Positions 14,303 through 26,998 of a stretch of DNA of 64,000 nt are shown piece by piece; the first letter of the stretch is position 1, and each line of letters opens with the position of its first letter. Both the position numbers and the translations under genes were made by a program. This stretch comes from Smittia aterrima (Eukaryota; Arthropoda; Insecta; Diptera; Chironomidae): the NCBI GenBank assembly GCA_033063855.1, contig CP093829.1, positions 6,954,243 to 7,018,242 of the forward strand, written 5' to 3'. The notes beneath the pieces were generated by a model that saw only the letters and a list, made by a program, of their open reading frames with translations, was not told the origin of the DNA and ran no database searches.

Positions 14303-15298
14303 TTAATCGTTCTTCTGCTGACAATAAAGCTCTTTTAAACTCTTGAGTTCCTCGATTAATGCCTTATTTTGATTCTCTAATACAGCTACACGATTCTCCA
14401 GGCACTTGATGTATTCTTTTTTCTTTCGACGGCACTCGCGAGCTGCTTCACGATTCTTAAGTAACCTCATCTCTCGTTTTCGTGATTGATCCTCTGCTAT
14501 CACATTGCCACCAACCAAATTGACTTAAAATGATCAAATCAATTTTTAAAAATAACGCTAAGATGTGAACTCACCTGGAACATAAGAAACCAAGCTTCCG
14601 TCTTGTCCACTATATTGGACAATCGTCCCTCCGCTATGTAACGATCCCTGCTCGCCAGGGTTACCGCTTTGCGATAAAATAGATCCGCCTTGAATGTAAT
14701 ATTTAGAAAGTTAAATTCTGAGCGCGAAAGAAAAAAAACATTGAAAACTCACCGATCTCTCCACCTCCAAGATCATTCAAGATTTTCCGGTAAGATGGAC
14801 GTCTTGTCAATAAGTCTCGCCGCTTTTTCGGAGAATCGTCGTCAGATAAATCGGAATCATTGTCACTATCTATCATATGTCCGATGTTTGGTTCTGGTTT
14901 TATCTGAAACGCATCGTTCTTTACTATCAAGGCTATCGAGTGTTGGCTGCAAAAACTTACTTGAATGGCTTGGTGAGTTGTGTGGATAACCGAGTTAGGT
15001 TTGTTATTTACTAATAAAACACTTTTGACTGGTTGTATGTTTCCGGTTGCTGTTTGAATCACGGATTGCTGGTTTGGTTGGATAACAGAGGACTGCGCGT
15101 GAGTCTGCAAACAATTTATCTCAAAACAAACTTCTTCATGAAGATTTTCTCTTGTATATTTACTTGATGAGCGTTTGCGTTTTGCTGCGATATTAACTGA
15201 ACGATGTTGGAGGCCGAAGCTGAAGAAACACTCGTTCCTTGGTCTGATGATGAGGAATTCAGTGGATCAACAGATCCATTCTCCTCGATGCTATCCAT
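14303..15298 (-). CDS. CrebB: CREB bZIP transcription factor (CrebB orthologue)
   Basis: Five coding exons on the minus strand: 15298-15164, 15104-14961, 14903-14753, about 14692-14573, and about 14520-14303. The third carries the kinase-inducible domain, with the PKA site RRPSYRKILNDL after an acidic serine-rich run (DSDNDSDLSDDDSP). The second and fourth are Gln/Ser/Gly-rich, like the Q-rich activation domains. The last exon holds the basic region (NREAARECRRKKKEYIKCLE) and a short leucine zipper (VAVLENQNKALIEELKSL), ending QQKND. The length (roughly 250 aa) suits insect CREB. It binds CRE sites (TGACGTCA) in the nucleus and is activated by PKA phosphorylation of the KID serine. It is convergent with the PIAS gene, about 480 nt between stops. 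A minus-strand polyA signal is near 13952. Confidence 0.93.
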
Positions 15299-17019
15299 CT
15301 TAGATTACAATTCTGGCGCTGGCACAATTGTACAATTCTCAAGCTACTGTGAAAAAACTGCTGCTTCCTAAAAATAAAGAGTAATTCGGTTAGTCGTAAG
15401 GCGTCGCCTGAGGTTGTGATAAGAATCCTTCACGGACGAAATTCCAAGTTGTAAAAAAATATTTTGACGACTAACAACAAAAACAAAGCCAACAATCCTT
15501 CTTCGTCTTGAAAATGTTTGTCCACAACAGAATGCCACAATGAAAATATTGTTGAAAAACCCGGGAAGGATCTGACAAAGTTTCAATAGTAAATAATAAA
15601 AAATACTTGCTTAATTTTTTTGTTCATTCGTCATCGAGCTATTACGTCATCACTTTGAGCAAATTATAGAGGTCTCTCAATTCCACTATTCAAATAAACA
15701 CGTTAAAAATGTTGCTCAAGTTTTCGCGCGCTGTTGAAAATACATTTTAAGTAATTGCATCGATTATCTTCTTTTCTCCATGTGCAGCGTTTGTTGTAGT
15801 TATCGCATTACTTTTTGCGATGGTCATTATCTTAAACCTAGGGAATAAAATTAAATAAACATTTGTTTAAAGCGAAAATAATGATAAGCGAATCAACAAG
15901 TGTGATTATGAATTGCTGGAAAGTGTCGACGTTTGGCGCAAAATAAATCTTAAAAATATTTTTCTTCTTTTTGAATTTCTAGTATATTTTTTGATAAATT
16001 CACATTCATATCGATTACATCTTATAATTTCCATTTCGTCTCCAAATTGGTTATGAATAGACCTCCGAAGAAGTCGAAACTAATTCTCTACGTACAATGT
16101 AGTTAATTAATCTTAAAATTATGATTTTTCTTATGTTTTGTTTAAGCCTATTAGGTTTTTAATAGCGAAAAGAAAACAAGAATTCCACTTCTCTCCTTCA
16201 AAGCTTTTTTTTTATCGAATCAATTTACATTTGTTTCTGAATTATGATTCTGGAATTAATTTTTCTTTCTTCTTCATTTTCTTAAACTGCTTTAAGTTGC
16301 CTTCCGAATATTTATAAAACTATGTTCTCGGTGATAATCTCTGTACAAAACTTAATTACATAATTCAGCATTGATTAGAAATAATAGGAGAGAGCGTGAG
16401 AGCTCCTTTATTATCAGAAAAGCATGTAAGGAGACTCAAGCATGTTTCAATCAACTTCCTCTTGAACTCTCGATTTAAATGCTCCAAATTCTTTTAACCT
16501 GAATGCCTTTCTATCACTTTTCACTAAGTTTTCCTTAACTTAAAGTGACATTTTTAACTTGAAGCAACTAAAACTCGTCTCGTCTATAAAACTTTTCATT
16601 TATAAGCTATTTTCTCATTTAAAATCCAATTCGCATTCATTTACTTTTGTAACTTGAAACTTGTGTCGTCTCTGCGTTGTTTCGAAGCCATCGACAGAGA
16701 GTTGTGCTTGTCTAAAACTTTTTAAAATGAATTTGATCATTTACATCTATTTTAACGAGAAGAATGAGAAATCCCTTAAGCCTAATTTATTTTGTATAAG
16801 TCTTTCAGTTTTAAACATTCCTAATCTTTACAGGTTTGCGTCTCGTCTTCTGCTTTTTTTTTTGTTTAAAGTCAATCATTAGTCAATGCTCAACAATGAA
16901 TTCGAATACAAATGGGGGGAGAAAAGTCAAATCTTACATGAAAACTATGACAAAAAGCCTTAGCTGTTAATTTAAAACTAAGTAGCTTATGTCTCCACTT
17001 GAATTGCTATTCATTTAAC
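15299..17019. other. Intergenic: CREB upstream region and sbb 3' region
   Basis: No open frame with coding character was seen. The part next to the CREB start is presumably its promoter and 5' UTR; it includes a near-CRE TTACGTCA at 15642-15649. The part next to 17019 is presumably the 3' UTR of sbb on the minus strand. The rest is AT-rich with homopolymer runs. Confidence 0.5.
15642..15649. promoter_or_regulatory. Near-CRE site upstream of the CREB gene
   Basis: TTACGTCA differs by one base from the palindromic CRE TGACGTCA. It lies about 345 nt upstream of the CREB start codon. CREB-family genes can be autoregulated, so this could be a feedback site. A single 8-mer with one mismatch is weak evidence. 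Confidence 0.25.
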
Positions 17020-20000
17020 TTATTTGTTTGATGGTGGATTCGTAAACGGATTGATCACAGCTTGTTGATTGGCCAAGACAGCGGCTACGATGAGAAAGAT
17101 TTTTTGTTTGGTTTATCACAATTCCAAGCAAATATTTTGTTCACAACTTACGATTTACGTAAGGAGCCGAATACCCAATTGGGCCCGACATATAGCCAAT
17201 ACCGACGTGAGTATGATGATGCGTGTGAACGTGTCTAAAATAATGAAACGAAAAATGATTAATTCGATGTAACCTTTTGCTTTCGCTTTGATAATACCTT
17301 TGAGGCGGGGGACTTGTTGAGCGATTGAGACTACCATTGTTTCCAGAGAGAGGATCTTTCACATCCACTCTGTCCATTTTGTCGTTTGTTTTTGGCGCCG
17401 ACTGTTGAGATGAACTAAGCGAAGCTGTTGATGACGACGAAAGATTGCTCTGAGTTATGTGGTTAATGCTTGACGTGTTTGATGACAGAGATGTGCTGAT
17501 CTGACTCGAACTCGTCACATTTGTTCCAGACAGTGGCTGGGAAACATTCGGACTCGAGACACTCGTCACAGGAATTTTCGGATTGTTTGTGGGACTCTTC
17601 ATTCTCTCGCTAAGCTCATGGATTTTATGAGTATTATAGTACTGATTCGCGTGCTGCTGAAGTAAGTCTAGGGCTTTGGTGTTGGGATTTCGAGAGAGAT
17701 CTTCGGGAGATGAGAAGCGCGCCATTGCTTGTAGATGATAAGGAGACTGGTAAGGAGCTGATGGTACCAACATATTACGATACATGGGATGTGATGGATC
17801 AGGGAAGAAAGGATTCCCTGTTGGTCCCATGTACGGTAAGTAATATTGGCTTGTTGGAGGTGGCGGCGGTCCTTGAGTTTCCATTGTTGGCTTTTGACCT
17901 TCCTGCTTCACTTTCGGTTCTTTCTCTTCCATCTTAACGTCTTTGTTTACATTGGATTTTGATGACGAAGAGGACGATGAACTTTTAGATGATTTGAAGA
18001 CATGTTGACTTGATGACTGTGCACTGTTGGCATGTGATGCTGTTGGAGATTGTGATGTTCTTTCATCTTTCGCTGACAAGTTTGTTGGCGTTCCACTGCC
18101 AACTGATGGGCGTCGTTGATCAGGATAAATGAAATATCTGCTGAAATAAGAAATAAAAATAGAAAAAGTTCATTTACGAAATTTGTGCGATCTTACTTTT
18201 GCAGTTCTTCCTCTCGTGACATTGGCGGATGACCAATCGGATGACGCTGGTACATGTTTGAGTAAGGACTCAAATGTTGAGGCGAATGAGATAAATTTGT
18301 AGCCAATGACTGTCCAGGCTCAGGCTTAATTTCTTTATTCCCTTCCGTTTTGATCAGCTTTGAAGGCATTCCCTAATGAATTAAATTTAGTAATTTATCT
18401 TTTGATTTCAAATCATAAAACTTACAGATTTCATCGCGTCGGGACTTGGAAGCTCTTTTCCAATTTCTTCTTTTATATGAAGGCCTTGCGGTGGTTTGCT
18501 GTCTTCTCCCGATGTTGGCGGTAACGATCCAAAGCTGTTTTCCATATTGTATGGATAATTGGGTTGGATGAAGCTGCAAAATGAATGAAGAGAGTTAGTC
18601 ATCGTTAAAACAATGAAGAAATATTTGAACTCACTTGTATGGATAATGCCCGAAGTGTTGCATCATTTTTCCAACTGGATTGCTTGCATTTGCCGGATTT
18701 GAACTGTTGTTGGCTGGTTCATTCTGTGAACTCTTCGAGGGTTGGATTTTGTTCATTAAATCGAGAGGACTTGGCTCCTTCGACTTGTAGTCTAAGCTTC
18801 CCGGTGGACCAGATTGTGGCGCAAGAGGCTTTGTACTTTGATTATCTGGAGGTTGGAAAAAAGGTGATGGCTGATAGAATGGTCCGTACATGTTGTTATA
18901 TCCTCCAATTGATAATGGATTACTGCTTCCACTTTCCGCCAATTTCTTAATATCCGAACTGCCCTTGAGTTTATCTATTTACAAAGTAATAATTAAATCT
19001 CGTATTTTAACGAAAAAGTAATAAAATTTATACCGCTCAAGTTGTTTTCAACTGCAGTGTTCGAGTCATCCGAAATATCACTGTATGCAGCTGGGCTTCG
19101 ATGACCATCCGACTTATTGACGGTGGAGATTTCTGTGTCTGTCTCTGGGCCCGGCGACTTTCGATTCTTTTTATTCTTCCCTAAATTTGATGCTTTGTTC
19201 GAGCCTTGAAGAGAGTAAAAGCTAGAACTTTGTGATTGTAGATCACTCATCGAATCATTTGACGTTTGTTCAATGTCCGACGATGCGAATCTCAGAATGT
19301 TTGGCTTGCCTAAAGAAGTGAGATCATTAGTAAATAAAAACTTTACTTAAGAGTTCTAATTGCTTACTTTGTGTCTCCTGTTTCGATGGTGTTGACGCAG
19401 CGGTTATGCCTGGCTTCGCAATCGCTTCCGAAAACGGACTCGCGTTCTGTTCGACATTGTTTTCATTTGGGCGATCAGCAGCAGCTGCACTTGATTCATG
19501 CGAGTTGTTGATCTTTGCTTCTGAGGCTGCTCCCGTCGTCTTTGCTGGCTCAAAGTTAAGCTTTTGTGAGAAACTTGAGTCCAGCGAGATTTTATCGTTT
19601 GATCTGTTACTTGGAGGAGGAGATTGCGACCGTTGTGATGGTGAGTCTGGGGCAGTCATGGAGTCATCATCGGCATTCGATATTATTCCATGAGCATGGC
19701 TCTGATGATATTTTAAGCCATTCGCGTGCTTATACTTTTTACTGCAGTCTTGTTCAGGACACTCCAGAAGTACTGGCGAAATTGCGCAGGGAGAAGTAAC
19801 GCTCTTCGTCTTTTTCGCTCCTGTTTGTGAGCTTTGAGACGGAGCGCTATTGCTACTGCTTCCACTTCCTGCGGAAGATTGAATATTGTTTCCGTTGAAT
19901 GGCGAAGGACTTTCATCTTTTGATTTCCTTCGTTTCTCAGGACGAGGAGCAGAAAATGTCGTTGGTGAAGTCGATGGAGTGTTTGTAACAGCGTTTGATG

Positions 20001-21904
20001 CATTGGCTGCCGATATGTTTAAGTTGGACATTGACGAGTTTCGAGATGCTCTGCCTTTTGGTCCACCATTTCTGAGCTTGCTGTGAACAGAGCTTCGAGT
20101 CTCGGTGAAATTTAACAAATCATTAGTGGCAGTTCGTCCGCGCTTTCCTCTTCCGCCTTTAGGCAGTCTTGCGTCTAATTCTTCGGTCGGCGAGTCGCAA
20201 AATCTTGGCGGAGCCCAGTCATGTTTTGTGCAATCGATCAATGTTCCTACATATGTCTTCCCTCTCCATGTCACATTCACGGCCAAGACACCTCCTTCCG
20301 TTTCATGCCAAACAATTCCTTCTAGCGTAACTGAAGTTCCAGGTTCGCAGGGCCCCAAATGATCAGGCTCTGTGATGGTTCCGATAGATGTCCCTACACA
20401 AACGTCTACCATATTCTTTGAATCACATTTAATACGTTTCATTGGAGGCGACTGCGTCATTTTTCCATCGTCGCTGTTTGTGCTCGAAGTGTAGTTCGAT
20501 GATGTAGCAGAGGATGAATTTGATTGAGACTTTGATGAGAAATCAACCATTTTCTGCTGCTCCTTTTGTTTAGCTCCACCACTTTGAGATAGAACCTAGA
20601 AGAAAATATTTCTTAGAAAGTTTCAAATTAATGAAAAATGAAGCTTTACCTTTATAGCTTCCTTTGGAGGTCCTGGAGCATTGGCTGTATTTGCACTAAC
20701 GATAGAAGATTGTTTCTCGGAACTAAAAGAAGATAAATAAGTTATTTTGTGAAATTTCAAAAAACAAATTTTACAAACTCTTACCCTAAAGATATTTGAC
20801 TTTGAGCGTTGGAGTTTCTTGGCTGACTCAAATCTCGATGCTTAACGCAATTGTTGCTGCCGCATGGAGTGTTTCCGGCTTTTTCCGTGCCACACGTACA
20901 GACAGATTCCTGCTGGATCAAAGGAACAATTTCAGGTTTTTCCTTTGTCAGTAATTTGTCTTTCGCCTTCAATTAGAATCACGTTAGCGAGTCCATCAAA
21001 TTTTTCGGCAAGAACATTTATACTCACTTTGTCTTTTCTGTGGCTGTTGTTTCCTCTTTTAGCGGATGATGATGGAGATGCCGGTACTCCGATTAGAATA
21101 TTTGCTTGCTGTTTCTTGCTGTTTATCAATGGAACACTGTCATCGTTGTTGAGATTTCCGTTTTGCTCGGATTTAACGATCTCGTGTTTTGAGTTTCCTG
21201 TTTTCGTGCGTTTGATTTTCATCTTGAGACCTTTATCAAGTGTAGCCTTCAAAAAAGTAAAAATTCGCAATTAAAATTTATTTCCCAAGAGAGATTTTCC
21301 GTTTCTTACTTGGTGGTCAATGGACATTTTAGATGTCCCCTTGTTTCCAGAGTTGGTTGTCGATGCCATAGTTTCGCTATCGCTTTTCACTAAAATGAGA
21401 GTAATTAGCTTGATAAGAAGTCATCAGTCATTGCATCTAACCTTTTGATTGATTCTTCTGCGATGCTTCAGTGGAATCCTTATTTTCTTTCTTATCTACA
21501 GATGAGGCGCGCTCTGAGCCTGTAGCGCTTTGCAATGGAATGACTAAAGACGAATCTAAATTCGAGGACGATGACTTTTCGATGTCAGCGTCCAAATCAA
21601 TTATTAAATCGCCAATCCCTAAACGAGAGAGTAAAATAATTAATATTTTATCGAAGGATTATAGAGGAGGCTTGCCTATATCCCACTCGTTATCTTCGTA
21701 CTCAAAATTTGTGTCCTTTAAATCAGATTGATTTCCTTTTACACTTGAGGTAATTCCTTGATTACTTGTTTTAACGTTTTGTGTTTCCGTGACCACCTTC
21801 AAATGAAACATCAAGATTGTACATTTAAGTTAAAGGAAAGGTTTGCCGGAGCGTACCTTTGAGTGGTGGCTATTTACTGCCTTTTGATTTTTTAATGAAT
21901 CCAT
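17020..21904 (-). CDS. sbb: Scribbler/Brakeless transcriptional co-regulator (ZNF608/ZNF609 family)
   Basis: I chose the start MDSLKNQK at 21904. The exons then give the family's N-terminal signature, FEYEDNEWDIG joined to IGDLIIDLDADIE. A middle region (about 20200-20450) reads TSVTLEGIVWHETEGGVLAV and HDWAPPRFCDSP. A single C2H2 finger follows (about 19690-19760, CPEQDCSKKYKHANGLKYHQSHAH). Long Ser/Pro/Asn-rich low-complexity stretches come next, with the C-terminus ending in VINPFTNPPSNK from a last exon at 17020-17085. This layout matches vertebrate ZNF608/609 and Drosophila sbb, a nuclear corepressor acting in axon targeting, embryonic patterning and wing growth. The intron between the first signature exons (21619-21675) appears to start with GC, not GT. 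Drosophila sbb makes short and long isoforms; the same may hold here but cannot be read from DNA alone. Confidence 0.9.
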
Positions 21905-22024
21905 GCAGAAGAGGATAAACCTGCAACAGACAGGCCCAACACTGACAAACTGGAGTCGTTCAAAAACTGAGAGAGATGCTTCTTCGAGATGAGCTTTCCA
22001 GAAATCGTGGCATGCAAAGGCCAC

Positions 22025-22845
22025 TCAGATGGCCCGTGGGCCAAAAATTTCATTTTAAATTATCTACAAAACAATAAAACAAGTTCTCGTTACTTTTCAT
22101 TAAAACTTATTTCTCCTCTAATCACTTTAGATATTATTAACTCGAGTCCATTCCGGATACTCAAAAAATCGACATCCGACAAATCTTAATTCTGAGACAG
22201 AAGAGAGATTTTTTTTTGGAAATCTTATGAATGTTTTTATAATCACAGGAGATCGGCCATTTTAGAATGTATCGGCAGTGAACTAACGATAGCAATTATT
22301 CGCGGGGAGTCTTCAATTCACTTACATTTAAACGAGTTTTTTTAATTACATTCATCCAGCACTTTAAACTTCACAAGATTGATCGATTCACGTTTAGTTT
22401 AGATATTTTTATTTAAGATTTTCTTAGCAACACACAAGCTAGCCCAAGAATTTGAAGATCTCGAGAAAATCGTTTATTTCATTGAATTCAATTCACTTTT
22501 AGCATTGTTTCTGTTACCGGTTCGACCGCGAACCTAACTTGATAGTTTTTATTTAAGGAAAATCACAAACTCCCGAGAAAAGTTAATTTTTTTTTGTTTT
22601 TTTGTAAAGAGTTTTGCGGTCGCTCGAAAACCTCTCAATTTGCTCGAAGTCCTTTGAAAGCGTTCAATTTTGAAAAATTTCAACGATTTCCTGAAATTAT
22701 GTTGTGAAACATTATTTTTATGTTTTTCTCTCTTTTATTTTTCTTCTTTCTCAGTTTACATCAAATATTCTGGATATTTCACAAAAAATAGTTTTAAATG
22801 TTCCGGAAGCGATTAAATCGCTGCAGATGTTGCTGATAAAATTTG
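22025..22845. other. Intergenic between sbb start and the Slob 3' end
   Basis: About 0.8 kb of AT-rich sequence with poly-T runs and no coding signal on either strand. It should contain the sbb promoter and 5' UTR and the 3' UTR of the downstream minus-strand gene. I see no specific motif that I can defend. Confidence 0.4.
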
Positions 22846-24585
22846 TTAACGAGTTGCGTCTGTGAAAAGGATCAAAATATGAATAGAATGTTAATTTTTT
22901 AAAAAGAAGAATTAAACCTTTTGGTGAATCATCTGTGCGAGGAATTTCTGTTTGATCTCGAATTGTATCAGCGAGATTAATTTTAAAATTGATTGGTCCT
23001 CCACTTTGTAAAGAGTTTTGTGATTTAATCTAAAGAAAAAGTTTAATTAATTAGAGATAATTCTCAAACGTAACTCTTTAAGAAAATTACCTTTTGCTTG
23101 CTTTGTTTCTTTTTCTCTTCCTCTGATGTGTAGACTCGAACAACTCGCTTTTGACTCTTAACCAATTTCTGTTCATCCTTCAATCTCTGCTCTGTCTTCT
23201 GAGTCGACTTAACGAGTGATTCTTTACACGGCAATTCGAGGGTGAACTTTGAGGCCTTCAAGCTTTCCGCGAATGTTTGATCAAATGAAGTTGAGAAGCT
23301 TTTAAAGAATTGATGATTTAAAATGTGATCGATGGAAGGTGAAATGGACTTTAAGGAATCTTTAGCGATTATGAGTTCAAGCAACGATTCTAAAATTAAT
23401 TAAATTAATTACTGAGTTAAGAAGATTCTTTAAATTATCAAAATTACTTAATGTCGGCGGGCAATCATTAATTTCTCTTATGAACGGCTCTTGTAATGAA
23501 TAAGTTGACTGCATTTCAAATAAAACGTGGCCAAAAGTGAAAACGTCGATAGTCTCTAACGAGTTAATTTTACTGTGCTGTACGAAAAATGGCCTAAAAT
23601 CAACAAATCGTTAACTTCAATTACGATTAAGCTTCCGGCGAGGTTTTACCGATAAAATGAGGGAACGCCTAGAACGAAATTTTCAATTGCACTCAACCTT
23701 GCTACTCCGTTCTCTATAAAAACGTTTGCTGTCGTCAAATGTCCTAGAAAAGAAACGAGAATCATGAATTTTAATGAAAGCTTCTTGGGACTAATTGACT
23801 AACCATACGGCAAACCATTTGAATGCAAGAACTTTAAAGCTTCTAAAATCTGCCGACTGTACAAGCCAAGCTCGTTAATCGGTAAAGCTATTCGCCCTTT
23901 AGTGTTTCCGTATTTCACGGAGAATGAGTTCAGTGGTTGCGATCCACACAGCATGTCCTTCAAACTGCCTTCCTTGTGAAATTTCCTTATCGTTAAGCAG
24001 CCATTCTCGTTCGACTGTATAAACTCGATGGGGTAAATGAACGGATGCTTGATTTTCGTCAAGCTCTTGAGAACTGCATTCATCTCCTTCTCTTTAATTT
24101 GCTTATCAGGACCAAACTCAGTCCAGCTGAGAAGGTATTCTTGGTCAGCAGCGTTCTCCTTGTAACTAGAAGTGCTCGGTTGTGATTCCAATTTTGCATT
24201 CTGCTTATGGCCCGAGTGAGACTTATGATTGACTTTGAAATAGTTTTTCTTAACGCGCCATCCAATTTGTCCGTAGTTTTGCTTTAAAATCCAGGAACCT
24301 TAAACAAAAGTTTTAAACCTCTAACGAAATTAAAATAAATATTTATCTTACTCTCATTCTTCAGTAAAGCTGTGACATTCTGTTGTGCAATTTCTAATGA
24401 TAAAAGCTCTCAAAGTAATTTCAACTGCGGTTGCAAATGTGACAACTTACCAGAAAATGGAACTGAGCATGCATCTGGGTCGATAAACTTTTTAGTTGGT
24501 AAGGATGAAGCTGTGAATTTGAATCATTAGAGTTGATTGAGCTATGTAAAGTGAGGAGATTGTGTTTACCCAAGATAGTGTTCAT
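22846..24585 (-). CDS. Slob: Slob/PXK-family pseudokinase
   Basis: Spliced minus-strand exons start at ATG 24585 (MNTILASSLPTKK); an in-frame stop sits just upstream. Conserved PXK/Slob blocks follow: NYGQIGWRVKKNYFKV, LLSWTEFGPDKQIKEKEM, HPFIYPIEF, LYSRQILEALKFLHSNG, PYGHLTTANVFIENG, GVPSFYRPFF, INSLETIDVFTFGHVLFEMQ. The kinase fold is recognisable but the catalytic residues are not: HLTTAN replaces HRDLKPDN and LSAIEN stands where DFG would be, so it is a pseudokinase. No PX domain is seen upstream, which favours Slob (slowpoke-binding protein) over PXK. In Drosophila, Slob modulates the Slowpoke BK potassium channel. The C-terminus is basic (EEEKKKQSKQK). The last exon, by my splicing, ends SPKDATR at 22846; that end is the least certain part. 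Confidence 0.8.
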
Positions 24586-24606
24586 TGTGTTATGTGAATG
24601 TTTCAA

Positions 24607-25808
24607 TTATCCAATTCCCGAATGTGCTGTAAAATATTTGTCAAATGTTTGAAAAGCTTCATAATCAACATTGAGTTTACGAGTGGAAATTAAAAATTTA
24701 CTCGGCTAAATACGAAATCATGAATAAAATGCAGCGCGATGAACGAACATGTAAGGGAAACCGGCGGCTGGGAGTGAAGAGTGGGAGGGAAGAGAGGGAA
24801 ATGAATTTAAATTGCCGAACGATGAATTTATTAAATGACAGTCTTGTGACTCATTTTCAATGCTGCAGCTTTTCGAGACGAGAAATTTTTCTCATTTAAA
24901 GCTCACAATGGATGCGATGAAAGGGAAAAGATAATGTTTTTAGTTTCATCTTAATTCTAAGAAGAAGATGCTTTAACTCGAAGTATCTATCGAAGCTCAT
25001 GTGAAGCTTGAAGAATAATTGAATTTCAAATCCTTCACTAAATCAATCAAGAGTAATTTTCTGCAATCAATCGATTCCGAGAAACATGCTTGAGCTTCTT
25101 GAATGGACTCAATAAATAATTCGTAGTAGAAATAATTATTTCCTATGAAAAAGCAATTTAAAGCTTTGCAGGAACTTTAGTTCAAATGTTTATTTTTAGC
25201 TTAACTTCTAACTTTGTGCGCAATTAATTGTTCCACTGAATTTAAGTTACAAATGCCATTGAAATAACTTTGCTACTTGATTGAATTTTCAACTTTAATA
25301 AAACTCGAAAGCTCACTTTTCCACTTTGTTCAAGAAGTTCTCATAAAGTTCTCAGCAAGATGAAGCGATCAACACTTTACTTAAGTTATCAAATTGAATC
25401 CAATTGACTACAAAACTGTATTAACTTTCTCTCTAAAGCTAGAAGGACTCACGAAGCTGCAATAATGAAATTGTCAATGTGTAGGTGTGTGAAAAGCGAT
25501 AGAAAGGAGAGAAAATGGAAAAAGCGCGAGATTTAAATATTTTCCGAAACATTCTCAACAAAGTGGTGAGTTCCACTTTTCATTTATTTTTCTCTTTTCA
25601 AATAATTTAAGAAAAAGTTCATTTGTTCCTTCAAATTAAATGTAAACCGTTTTTCTTTTGTTGTTTTAATATCTACAATCATTAAAGCTTTCAAAAGTTC
25701 TTATCTTTTAAATATTTTTTTCTATTTTCTCCTTTTACTTAAATATGCCGTTTAGCCGTCTAGTCCAACCCCCATGCAATGCTCCCATTGCATAGAGCGA
25801 GTGTGTTT
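24607..25808. other. Intergenic 5' of Slob, up to the tRNA gene
   Basis: About 1.2 kb with no convincing exon on either strand. It presumably holds the Slob promoter and upstream untranslated sequence. Base composition is AT-rich throughout. Confidence 0.4.
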
Positions 25809-25881
25809 GCTCCTGTAGCGTAATGGATAACGTGTCAGCCTCCTAAGCTGAAGATTGCGGGTTCGAGTCCCGCCGGGAGTA
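25809..25881 (+). tRNA. tRNA-Arg, anticodon CCT
   Basis: 73 nt, intronless, folding as a cloverleaf. The acceptor stem GCTCCTG pairs with CGGGAGT, with discriminator A (two G-U type pairs). The D stem is GCGT/ACGT around AATGGATA. The anticodon stem TCAGC/GCTGA encloses the loop CTCCTAA, which gives anticodon CCT (reads AGG, arginine). The T arm is GCGGG-TTCGAGT-CCCGC. The internal B box GGTTCGAGTCC is canonical. A T-run at about 25889-25894 provides the Pol III terminator. CCA is not encoded, as expected in a eukaryote. Confidence 0.97.
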
Positions 25882-25888
25882 TCTAAAA

Positions 25889-25894
25889 TTTTTT
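25889..25894 (+). terminator. RNA polymerase III T-run terminator of tRNA-Arg
   Basis: Six consecutive T residues start 8 nt after the mature tRNA 3' end, the usual Pol III stop signal. The flanking sequence is extremely AT-rich (to about 25985). Confidence 0.8.
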
Positions 25895-26998
25895 GTTTAT
25901 TTTTTTACTTTAAATTTAATTTTTTAAAATTAACAAAATAAAAAAATATTTAAAATTAATTTTTGTAAATTTTTTATTTTTTGTGATCACATATCAACCT
26001 GTACGATCTAGATGTAAAAATCTCTTAAGCAGTCTGCAAGTGTATTGACAACAAACTGTTGCATAGGTAGACGTGGGCACGAAGCTTCAAAGTACAAACA
26101 TTGCTGAGACGAAAATCATAACACTTAACACTTAAGAAACGAGTTTCGTTAGAGTTAGACGTGTTTCCTCCGAATAACAATTTTTTTTATGGAATCGTGG
26201 CAAATCGAACGAGAAGAAACTTTTTTCCTGTGAATTATTAAAGAGCTTTCAAGTAAACGCAAAGGTAACGATCGACCTAAATTAAACTCCTGTCGATTTA
26301 AAATTCAAAAGAATGTTTTCGTCGCAGTAAAATCTATGGAAACATTTGATAGTAAAGTGAATTCCTTCGTGAAACGCCTTTTTTCTCCTCGCTTTGTATT
26401 AGAAACCGGTTCTCATAATTTGTAACTTAAACGCGAATAGTTGGACAGTGTGTGGAATTTGTGAATCAAATAATTAACATTGTAGCTTCAAGTGATCGTG
26501 ATGACGAGGAAGTTATTGTCGCATGTTTCAAATTAAAATTAAAATAAAAAAATTTAATCAAAGTTGACTTGGTAAGTCAACCGCTTTAAAACCTTGGCAC
26601 TATAAACTCGCATTATTGTTATTGTGCGAATGAATTGAGGCGATTTTCTACAATGAGATAATTTTTTTTCGGTGTCATAAAGAATGAAACTTACTTTTGC
26701 CTCATTAGTGTAAAGGTTTGAACGAGTGGCAAGTGGAAGTCGGTCTTCCGCTAATTGCAGGGGAAAGTTGTAACCGCAAAGCGTCGTCGCGATCTCTAAA
26801 ATCGATACAGTCAATTGGAAATTAACGTCTAAATATGTAATTGTGCTCACTATTTCATTAATATTAACGACCTCGACTCGTTCACCGTATTGTCAATCAT
26901 TAAAGCGTAACTCGTCACAAAAAGGCCTAAGCCTCTATTCATTATCGTGAAGTTGTTAGTTTGAGCCAGAATATTTTATTTTGTTTCTAGAAATAATC
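25895..26998. other. Intergenic upstream of the FRRS1-like gene
   Basis: About 1.1 kb. The first 90 nt are almost pure A/T. A splice-acceptor-like TTGTTTCTAG ends at 26990, 8 nt before the ATG, so a 5' UTR intron is likely. No coding exon was identified. Confidence 0.4.

Noticed and set aside
21905..22024. Upstream extension of the sbb frame (MAFACHDFW...)
   Set aside because: It is not similar to the family N-terminus, and the downstream ATG at 21904 gives a better start; it is treated as 5' UTR.
25895..25985. Near-palindromic A/T stretch after the tRNA
   Set aside because: Pairing is imperfect and low-complexity A/T sequence gives such matches easily. The six-T terminator explains its proximal part.
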